From: Cheilinus undulatus
Taxonomy: Eukaryota > Chordata > Actinopteri > Labriformes > Labridae
Reading direction: 5' to 3'
Length of the DNA stretch: 64,000 nt
Assembly: GCF_018320785.1 (NCBI RefSeq)
Contig: NC_054881.1
Span: forward strand, 42,322,424 to 42,386,423
Shown here: one piece after another, positions 38,221-47,448 of the stretch
Numbering within the stretch: position 1 is the first letter of the stretch
Layout: every line of letters starts with the position of its first letter
Notes under the pieces: generated by a model
Told to the model about the DNA's origin: nothing
Seen by the model: the letters and a program-made list of their open reading frames with translations, nothing else
The model's database searches: none
Translations under genes and position numbers: made by a program

Positions 38221-38258
38221 GAAACCTGGCCCTCTTTTGAAAAAGAGGGCCAGGTTTC
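38221..38258. repeat. Perfect 18-bp inverted repeat with 2-nt spacer
   Basis: The arms gaaacctggccctctttt (38221-38238) and aaaagagggccaggtttc (38241-38258) are exact reverse complements separated by ga. The loop is too short for a typical microRNA precursor. Surrounding sequence is unique. Confidence 0.95.
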
Positions 38259-38968
38259 TTTATTTGTGTCTAAAATAACCGAACTTCTGGATGTTTAACA
38301 AAGATGGAGTCTTTAAACCGTCCTGGCTCTGAGCTCGTAGCTGCTGAAGGAAAATAAGAATTTCTCTTTCATTAAAATTCCTGAAAAACTAAAAGACAAA
38401 CCTGAATGACAGAGGTCAGTCTGATAGAGAGAACTACAGTCTGACATCCACGGAGGACCAGTCATGACACTAAAACAGAACAAATATGACCATTAGATCT
38501 GTTAATCAGTGGAACCTCTCCCTCATATTTAATCCTCACCTGTGATGACTCTATGCTGACGCTCCAGGAGTCTGCACACCTTTACCTGATGGTGACACGG
38601 CCTGTAGATGGAGGCTTTCACTTTAATGTGAGTTATTCTAGATAAAATGGTATAATGACGGCGTCCCTCTGTGCTTTCACATTTATACAGCACTGGTGTT
38701 CAGTTAAACTATCAGAGTCTCTGTCTGACCTGATTAACGCAGATTAACTCCGTTTATTTAACTCCAGGTGAGCAGGTCTGATTCGGTTTCTTATTTCTAG
38801 TTAAAGTATTTTAAGGTCAACAATAAAAGGAAACGTTTGTTCCGTTTTTCACAGTTTCAGGATGTTTCTGACCCTCTAAAGTTTTTTTTAAGTGGCTTTA
38901 GCAGTTTCCTTTTTCTGTCCTCGCGGGCCTCCTCCTGATTGGATCATTAACGTTCTTCAATAACCACT

Positions 38969-39002
38969 CCAATCACCGTGCTGACGTCATGACGCCTATA
39001 AA
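38969..39002 (+). promoter_or_regulatory. CCAAT / CRE / TATA cluster on the plus strand
   Basis: CCAAT at 38969-38973, TGACGTCA at 38982-38989 and TATAAA at 38997-39002 stand in promoter-like order. A second TGACGTCA lies at 39101-39108. No plus-strand gene was recognised downstream. The CRE palindromes could also serve the presumed minus-strand tln1 promoter. Confidence 0.45.
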
Positions 39003-39152
39003 CAGATATAAATGCTTAAACCTGAAGTCTAATGACAGTATTGATCCTCTCTCTCTCCTTCGGGCCCTCCGTCTCTCTGCGTACTTTTCGGAAGTTGCTG
39101 TGACGTCACACATTGTTGCTGAAACTTTTCTCGGTCCTGGTCCGGGGCTTAC

Positions 39153-39260
39153 CTGGGCTCGTGCGTCCTCCTCCACCTCCTCCTCCTCCTCGTGCTCTCC
39201 GGGCTCTGGCTTAAGGTGATGATCGATGATTGATTGATTGATTGGTTCCGTTAGAATAAT
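39153..39260 (-). other. tln1: Candidate non-coding first exon of tln1 (upper limit arbitrary)
   Basis: On the minus strand a purine/GC-rich stretch ends GAGCCCAG/GTAAGC at 39153/39152, a near-perfect splice donor, inside the only locally GC-richer region between tln1 and hmgcs1. tln1 needs an upstream 5' exon because an acceptor precedes its ATG exon. An inverted CCAAT lies at 39241-39245. The start site is not determined and the link to tln1 is inference. Confidence 0.35.
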
Positions 39261-39592
39261 CCGATCTGAGCTAACGGACAGACAGTCCCACTCTCAGCTC
39301 TTTTTCTCCGTTCCCTCCCTGCCTGATCTGCGCAGACTCAGTCAGAGACTCCACCCTGCGGGGTGGGGGGGGCTGCCACGAACAACTGCACAGGCTGAAA
39401 TCCAACATGGAGGAGAGAGAGAGAGAGAGGAGGGGGGCTCTGGTATGATGATGAAGATGATAAAGAATCTTTACTGAGCAGATAAACTCTGACAGAGGAG
39501 GAAATATGATTATTATATAAAGAATAAACTTTCAGAACTCAAAGGGCCAAACTTTTAAATGAACTAGTTTAAAGTTTAAAGATGTGACTGTG

Positions 39593-39606
39593 GCGCCCTC
39601 TGCTGG
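39593..39606 (-). promoter_or_regulatory. CTCF-type motif
   Basis: On the minus strand CCAGCAGAGGGCGC fits the vertebrate CTCF core CCASYAGRKGGCRS at every position. It lies just upstream of the candidate tln1 first exon. Confidence 0.6.
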
Positions 39607-40194
39607 ACAGACAGCCGCTGTTCGGTGTTATTGAAGAGGTTAAAGAGGACAGAGAAAATCCCTCTGAGTGTTTGTGTTCTTATTTTTATCAGAGGAGGAA
39701 AAATCACCAGACTTTCACACTGCAGTAAAACTACAGCTGTTACTGAAGTCACAGTAAAGCAGTTTATTCTAAATTTACTCTGAGCTCTGCTGAGGAGGTC
39801 ACTACAATCTGATTTTCCCTGTTAGTCAGAACAGCCAGAGAACGGGCTGTTCAGGTAGAGTCACACCTGTATAAGAGTAGAATACACAGACAGTGATGAT
39901 TAAACTCATTTAAAGGGGGTCTATATGGGTCCACACTACAGAGATATAGATGTACTGTAGATATAGATAAATAGATATATAGATATAGATAGATTTAGAT
40001 ATCTATATAGGTATATAGATTCTTAATCTGAGTCAGGCTGTCCTGGTAAACTAGATTTAAACTAAAAAAGTGAAGCATCAATTAAAGAGTTAAATATCTG
40101 ACAGATCTGCAGGACTCTGGAGAACCTGAGTTAAAGCAGAGAGTCGACCTCAGAGTAAAACTACGATACTGAAGAAGAATACGGACTAAGAGTC

Positions 40195-41892
40195 CTAAAA
40201 CAACACCCACAGTCACAGACAGGACACCTATAGTCACAGACCGAACACCTACAGTCACAGACGGGACACCCACAGTCACAGACAGGACACCTATAGTCAC
40301 AGACCGAACACCTACAGTCACAGACGGGACACCTACAGTCACAGACAGGACACCTGCAGTCACAGACAGGACACCTACAGTCACAGACCAAACTCCTACA
40401 GTCACAGACCGAACTCCTACAGTCACAGACAGGACACCTACAGTCACAGACCGAACACCTACAGTCACAGACCAAACACCTACAGTCACAGACCAAACAC
40501 CTACAGTCACAGACAGGACACCTACAGTCACAGACCGAACTCCTACAGTCACAGATGGGACACCTACAGTCACAGACAGGACACCTACAGTCACAGACCG
40601 AACTCCTACAGTCACAGATGGGACACCTACAGTCACAGACAGGACACCTACAGTCACAGACGGGACACCCACAGTCACAGACAGGACACCTATAGTCACA
40701 GACCGAACACCTACAGTCACAGACCAAACACCTACAGTCACAGACGGGACACCCACAGTCACAGACAGGACACCTATAGTCACAGACCGAACACCTACAG
40801 TCACAGACCAAACACCTACAGTCACAGACCAAACACCTACAGTCACAGACAGGACACCTACAGTCACAGACCGAACTCCTACAGTCACAGATGGGACACC
40901 TACAGTCACAGACAGGACACCTACAGTCACAGACCAAACACCTACAGTCACAGACGGGACACCTGCAGTCACAGACAGGACACCTGCAGTCACAGACCGA
41001 ACACCTACAGTCACAGACAGGACACCTACAGTCACAGACCGAACTCCTACAGTCACAGACAGGACACCTACAGTCACAGACCGAACTCCTACAGTCACAG
41101 ATGGGACACCTACAGTCACAGACGGGACACCTACAGTCACAGACCGAACACCTACAGTCACAGACGGGACACCTACAGTCACAGACAGGACACCTGCAGT
41201 CACAGACCGAACACCTACAGTCACAGACAGGACACCTACAGTCACAGACCGAACTCCTACAGTCACAGACCGAACACCTACAGTCACAGACCGAACACCT
41301 ACAGTCACAGACGGGACACCTACAGTCACAGACAGGACACCTGCAGTCACAGACCGAACACCTACAGTCACAGACAGGACACCTACAGTCACAGACCGAA
41401 CTCCTACAGTCACAGACCGAACACCTACAGTCACAGACCGAACTCCTACAGTCACAGACGGGACACCTACAGTCACAGACCAAACACCTACAGTCACAGA
41501 CAGGAAACCTACAGTCACAGACCGAACTCCTACAGTCACAGACGGGACACCTACAGTCACAGACCGAACACCTACAGTCACAGACCGAACACCTACAGTC
41601 ACAGACCGAACACCTACAGTCACAGACCGAACTCCTACAGTCACAGACAGGACACCTACAGTCACAGACAGGACACCTACAGGCACAGACAGAACACCTA
41701 CAGTCACAGATGGGACACCTGCTGTCACAGACAGGACACCTACAGTCACAGACCGAACACCTACAGTCACAGACGGGACACCTACAGTCACAGACAGGAC
41801 ACCTACAGTCACAGACTGAACACCTACAGTCACAGACAGGACACCTACAGTCACAGACGGGACGCCTACAGTCACAGACAGGACACCTAACA
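40195..41892. repeat. 21-bp minisatellite, ~81 units
   Basis: Unit acctacagtcacagacagga plus c, with a second major variant ending ccgaac. On the minus strand two frames stay open for 589 and 608 codons (CPVCDCR-type and SVTVGV-type). On plus a GHLQSQT-type frame stays open for 366. Openness in several frames on both strands is expected from a stop-free 3n unit, so this is not called a gene. Confidence 0.96.
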
Positions 41893-41970
41893 CAGCGGAT
41901 AACTTCACCTATGCTGCAAATTTGTCTCATATCAAAAACAACAATCCAACAGAAACATGAGCAACAGAAC

Positions 41971-41984
41971 CCAGCAGGGGGCGC
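41971..41984 (+). promoter_or_regulatory. CTCF-type motif
   Basis: CCAGCAGGGGGCGC fits CCASYAGRKGGCRS at every position on the plus strand, about 80 bp beyond the 21-bp array. Its orientation is opposite to the motif at 39593-39606. Confidence 0.6.
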
Positions 41985-42374
41985 TGCTTAACAGGAAACA
42001 TCCAAACACAACCAAACACTCTGCCCAAGAATGAAATCACAGTGGGCGGAGCTTTGATCAGCTGACTCTATCAGGAGTTGAACTAACCCTGGTGGATCAC
42101 CACTGACTCCATCCCTAAGGAATTCACTCAGAGCAGAGTTAATCAACTCTGAGTAGTTTAACCTTAAATTTCAACCCTCCAGAGACTGTTAATGATGTGA
42201 TGGTGAATCATTCTCTCTACTGTGGAGGAAAAAGAATAAGAGTATCTACTCTGGTTAAAACTGAAACTGAAGTTACAGTACTGATTTATGAATGTACTCT
42301 AAAAAGTAAAAGTACTCTAAACCAGTACTTCATCAAAGTAATCGAGTAAATGTTTTTAGTTACTTTACACCTCT

Positions 42375-42559
42375 GATTTTTTTTTTTTTTAAAGATTCAT
42401 TTTTGGGCCTTTATTTGATAGAGGAAGGACAGTGGATAGACTTGGAAACAGGGAAGAGAGTGCGGAGAGACATGCGGTAAAGGGCCACAGGCCGGATTCG
42501 AACCTGGGCCGCCTGCGTACATGGATAGTGCCTTAAACCACTCGACCGTCTGCGCTCCC
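42375..42559 (-). mobile_element. tRNA-derived SINE with target-site duplication
   Basis: On the minus strand it starts with a tRNA-like head: A-box-like GGTCGAGTGGTTTAAGG, then B box GGTTCGAATCC. A body follows with CAAATAAAGGCCC and an A-rich tail (poly-T at 42376-42391 on plus). The 15-bp sequence tacacctctgatttt flanks it on both sides (42366-42380 and 42560-42574), the signature of target-primed retrotransposition. The head resembles a serine/leucine-type tRNA. It is a repeat, not a functional tRNA gene. Confidence 0.92.
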
Positions 42560-43689
42560 TACACCTCTGATTTTCGTGACTGTGGGGGATTAACCAACAC
42601 AATCCTTTAGGCTCCGCCTACGTCTTACAACACTGACTATGACAGGTGAGAATCGGTGTTGTGACATCCCATGGAGTCATTTTAACAGGCCCCGCCCCTC
42701 ACCTGGGTTCTCCATCCATGGAAGCTTACAGGCGTACTGATGTCAGCCAGATATGTGTTCAAATCAGTGGTTTTCAGAGTGTGAGGCAGGCCTCCCCTGG
42801 GGGGCGCCACAGAACTTCAGGGGCGGCGTGGAACCATAAACCAGAAAAAAGGTGGTTTGCTTTGCTAACTTCTGCATGGAGCAAAATGAATAGACGTATA
42901 GTTAGTTTAAGGCAGTGATACTCGGCGTGTGATTGTTAGTGGCTCTTTGACGTCTTCATTTTAAACATTATTACCCCAGAAAACCTTAAAGAAAAGGGAA
43001 ACTTTTTTGCACGTTATACCATTTTTTGACACTTTACATCCATTTAAACTATCTTTTGTCATTAAATACCACTTTTTTTCCTCCCTTTTGCCCGTTTTTT
43101 CCACTCTTGACTGCTTTTTTGCTTTTTTTGCCTTGTTTTTGCCACCTTATACTCATTTTTTGTCATTTCTCACCCATCTTTTTTCACTTTGTATCCCCAT
43201 TTTCACCCTTTTTTGTTGTTGTTGTTATTGTTGTTTTTTGACCCTTTTTGCCATCTTTAACTTATTCTTATTGCTACTTTAAGCTGTTTTTGCCACTCTC
43301 CACCTCTTAGATTGTGGCTCTCTCAAAGGTATTTTTCAACAGTTTGGCTCTTTGGTTGAGTAACGCTGCTTTAAGGATTATCAGAGCAGAATAATCAGGT
43401 AGTATTGGCAATAAATTCATTACTGAAACCAAATTACTGATTACCTGGTAAAGATGGATGTTTAAGAACATTTGTAGAGCAAAATATCAAAGATATAAAA
43501 ATGTTAAAAATATTTAAAATTAGACATAAATGTTTGAAAATATGGTTAAGGTTTTTTTTTTTTTTAAATCTGAGTCTTTATGTGGGTGGGGGTCCACTGA
43601 ATGAATAATTTTCTCTTAGGGGTGGCTCACTCTCACACACTTTGAAAGCCAATCAGGAGAGGGCACCTTTTGTGATGATGTCATCCTTA

Positions 43690-43870
43690 CAGCAGTGATT
43701 CTCAACTGGGGGGTCGGGACCCAAAAGTGGGTCACTCTTTCCAGCAGGTCTTAGACCACAGGGGGCTGTGACGTCCCCTTTAAGAGAACAAACTATAACA
43801 GTGGTGTCCAAACTATGGCCCGGGGGCCAACTGTGGCCTGTGGGTCATTTTTTATGGACCTGCAATAATT
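43690..43870. repeat. Dispersed-repeat fragment
   Basis: Contains ttctcaactggggggtcggg followed by acccaaaagtgggtcac. Related short stretches occur near 44858-44895 and, inverted, near 63525-63590. Probably pieces of one old fish DNA-transposon family, not identified further. Confidence 0.5.
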
Positions 43871-44104
43871 TCTAAAAAAACACAAATCAAATCAAATCTG
43901 TCCCATGAGAACTTGGAGTGTACTTGACTGTAGTACTTCCTAGTTTTGACACTAGGCAGTGCTGTTGTGTTGATTCTGTAAACAAACATTTTGACCAGAG
44001 GAATTAGCGGATGAGTTTTTTTAAAATTAAACTCTTTTGGCTCCGCCCCCAAACCCAAACATTAAAATAAAGAGTCATAAAGGCCGCACACATGATGCTG
44101 ATAG

Positions 44105-47100
44105 TTTATTGTGAATCTACATCTGTACATCTGTATTTCCTCCGTCTACAGCATAAATATCTGACAGTTTGTTCTTTATTCAAACATGTAGGGCTGCGTA
44201 AAAATAAAGAGGTGTAAATATCTGTACACTCTGAGGAACTGTTTAACAGCTCATACATTTATTTATTTATTTATCATAAGGCGTTAAGAAGGTCAAACAT
44301 CCTCAGCTGCCCACACTCATCTGATCCATCAGAGACGGCGTTTTACTCAACACTTTAAATAAACAGTCCTGGTGTCACATCAGGGACCTGGGGCCTGGAC
44401 CCCAAAGACCGGATCATCTTTATTAGTGTAAACAGAAGCGTGCTGTACTTGGGTACCATTGTTTCCTCTCTGCAGGGTCCAGGTCTTCCTCTCACCTGTA
44501 GATGTAGAAGAGTCTCTAAAATCAGTCCAGGATGGACTCTAAAGTCCACATGGAGCAGAATCTAATGTGGTCCCTTCTCACCTTCTTGGTGGATTCTCAA
44601 ACCGTGCACCTCCACCTGCTGGATCAGACTGTGTACCTTCACAGGTGTGCTCAGGTACAGAACCATGTGGCTGATGTGAAAGCAGACCAGAGGAGGAGAG
44701 GGAGCAGCGGTGGTCAGGTAGGGTCTGGAACTAGAGGTCGCCAGGAGCCAGGCTGAGCTGAAGCCCTTAGAGGCTGAAACACCAGCGGTCAGCTGATCAG
44801 CTGATCAGATGGCCGACAGAATTAACTCTGGAGAACAGAAGAGAGCAGGAAGCAAGGGTTCTCAACAGGTGGGTTAGGACCCTAAAGTGGGCCTTGTATG
44901 GCAGCTACTTTATTTTAATAAGTAGAATAATAAACGACCCACAGCTGGGTGATATCTCAGATTTTACTCCAGTATTACCCTTCAGAGATCCTCGGGACAT
45001 CCAGTTCTTATTTTCAAGTGGTGTTAGCTGTGTTGAATGAATAAAGCTCAGAATTGCCAGAAGATTTTCATTTTTAAAACATTTTAGAATTGTAGTCTCA
45101 GTTCCTTAAATTAGCCTGAAATGGCTAAGCTACACAAAAACCGACACATTCACCCCTCAGGACCAAAAATGTCTCATTGATAATGACATTTTAGATCCCA
45201 CAGTTATCTAAACATGAACAAATGCATTCCTTTATGTTAAGACTTCATGTTGGACTACTAGCTTTCAATTTTCAATTTCTATATTTGTCCACCAGATGGC
45301 GCTACTTTCACATTTTTATCGCCTTGATACTGAAATAAGTGTGTCGCTATCAATGTTGGATAATGGTGTGTTTTGTTCTATTAAACAGTGGAATTGTGTA
45401 AACATCCTGGCCTTACAAGGGTTAAAATCCTAAAATATTAATATTTGTTATGTGTACTGAAGTGGTTTTAAATGATTGACTCATTTCAATTAGAAAAAAT
45501 ATGAATATATATTATTTTTACATATTATTAGTGATTTTTTATCTTGAAAGTTAACAGATTCTCTTCATTATTTTCCTAGAGTGACCCTAACACTCTGACG
45601 TAATAATGGATGGTTCATACGTAGATCTGTTGTCAGTATGTTGGAATTTTGTTAATGAAAATAATTTAAATTGATGTTTCATTACTCCAGATGGGTTAGC
45701 TTTTCTTAGAGTTAGGAATAACTGCAGGTTAGTAGTCAGGGTGGCTAGCCCAGGTTAATGATGGCCTGTGGCTCTTTCACAGCATGTCATTCCCTCTCTC
45801 TCCTCCCTCTTTCTCTCAGAACTCTGATTTAAAGGCAAGAAACCCTAAAATCAATCTGTCAACGACAGCTGGCTGGATTTTACCGCCCCACTCACAGATC
45901 TGAGCTAGAAACTAATCTGAAATAAATGTTTAGACAGTAGAAAAACCCTCAGACAGAGGAGCTCAAATGCTCCGCTCATAAAAACACCTGGCAGACAGGT
46001 GGCGCTCTGCGGGCACACAGGTATCAAACACAGGCTTAAACACGTCTGTTTATTAGACTGATGCAGTCTGATCCAACATGTCTGAATAAAACTCTTGACG
46101 GAGCTCACAGAGAAAAGCACACCTCAGCGCCCTGATGCATCATGGGAAGATAATAATGGTTTTAGAATACTGGACCATTTTAGATTCAAACAAGATTTTT
46201 ACAGTTCTTTACTGGGAGGTTTATCCTCGTCATCCCCTGATTTAAGGATTCGTCTTTAAGATGGAGAGAAAGTTTTAGAGACTCAGCCTGACCACCGTAC
46301 CAAAGCTCACTTTAAAAACCCTCCTACTGTCTTTGAATGTCTCTGATCTGATGGAGAGAAGGTTCTAGACCAGTCAAACGCGCCATCTTAGCTGTAATAC
46401 TGGTGTCTTACACTGGTGGTCGCTGTAGCTCTGGTTACCTAGTCCTGTCCTGCTGCTCTTTAACATGAACAGGGGTCAGCTCTACTCCGATCTGTTAGAC
46501 TGAGACAAAACCATAGTCTGGATCAGATTGGACTCACATAGAACTGCTAATCCTCCAGCACTGAGAACTGTCTGAGATAAATCATCATTTCTGATGATTT
46601 CCTGAGTTTTCTCTTTGCTTTAGACTTTCTGACTGAACCATCTAAATTAGTGTTTAATTGGATTTAAACTCATTACCTAGGAACATCCCTACGATCAGAA
46701 CTACCCTTTAAAAGCCAAACATGACAAACTACTGCACTTCCTTTAGATTTAACAAAAACAGTCTCTGACAGACCGATCATAGACCGATTGTTGAGTAAAA
46801 ATGACCAGAGTTCATCTTACAGCAGCAGGAACAGCTGAGATTAGTCGGATGTTTTGTTTCATGACCCTACAGAGCATCTCTGCTGTCTGAATCTGCGTTA
46901 AAAATCATTCACTTCCTCTTCCTGGAAGGCTCACAGCAGAAAACATCAACGCTCTAGGCCCTGCCCACATCTGGGCAAGCCCCGCCCACATCTGTGACAT
47001 CAGCACCGACATAAAAAAGACAAACAGAAAATAAAATGGACTAAAATAAAACCAGAAACCCAGGAGGATCAGAGAGTCTGAGGGTGGGGCTGTCCCTCCT

Positions 47101-47370
47101 ATGGCTCCGCCCCCTCCATGATGCGGTCTATGATTCTGATCCAGTCTAAACTGTGATGATCCTGAGACTCCAGGCTCTTCATGATGTGGTCTGTGGTGAT
47201 CCTGTGTCTGCCCCCTTCAGGATGCAGTCTATGATGATCCAGTAGCTCCACTATGCACTCTAACTGGTTGATCCTCCTCTCTGCACTCCATTCGTCCTCC
47301 TGTCCTCTATCCTCTGAGCTCTACAGTCTCTAGTCTCTACTGTCTCCTCTCAGAGCTCGTCTGAGCGCGC
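44105..47370 (-). other. hmgcs1: hmgcs1 3' untranslated and downstream region
   Basis: There is no coding sequence after the hmgcs1 stop. Possible poly-A signals (AATAAA on minus) lie at 46049-46054 and 44105-44110, among others; which is used cannot be decided. A dispersed repeat (44974-45560) lies between them. Confidence 0.45.
44974..45560 (+). repeat. Dispersed repeat, copy 2
   Basis: Same family and orientation as 17668-18290. Shared blocks include acccttcagagatcc, ttgccagaagat, atggctaagctacacaaaaa and gtgtaaacat. It contains CCACCAGATGGCGC at 45289-45302, a full match to the CTCF core. The corresponding site in copy 1 is degenerate. Confidence 0.75.
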
Positions 47371-47448
47371 TCAGTTGCTGACGGCAGCCTCAGGACCTGC
47401 AGGGGCTGCTGGGATACGAGGCATCTTCTTGGCTGGACTGGGGATGTG
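47371..47448 (-). CDS. hmgcs1: hmgcs1 exon 10 (last coding exon)
   Basis: Final 25 residues [25 protein letters not shown], then TGA at 47373-47371. Acceptor CTGCAG after a CT-rich tract. Too short for an ORF search; recognised from the conserved HMGCS1 tail. Confidence 0.93.
   Translation of the reverse strand, partial: HIPSPAKKMPRIPAAPAGPEAAVSN

Noticed and set aside
38221..38258. microRNA precursor
   Set aside because: The 2-nt loop and 18-bp stem are too short for Drosha/Dicer processing.
38989..39219. 76-residue plus-strand ORF as a gene start
   Set aside because: Its ATG lies upstream of the TATA element that would drive it, the C-terminus is a Ser-rich CT-repeat readout, and no continuation exon was found.
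40082..41908. 608-residue minus-strand ORF as a novel repeat protein
   Set aside because: It is the readout of a 21-bp minisatellite with other long open frames on the same and opposite strand. There is no conserved start context, domain or exon structure.
42470..42560. Functional tRNA gene on the minus strand
   Set aside because: A and B boxes are present, but the head is fused to a SINE body with an A-rich tail and target duplications.
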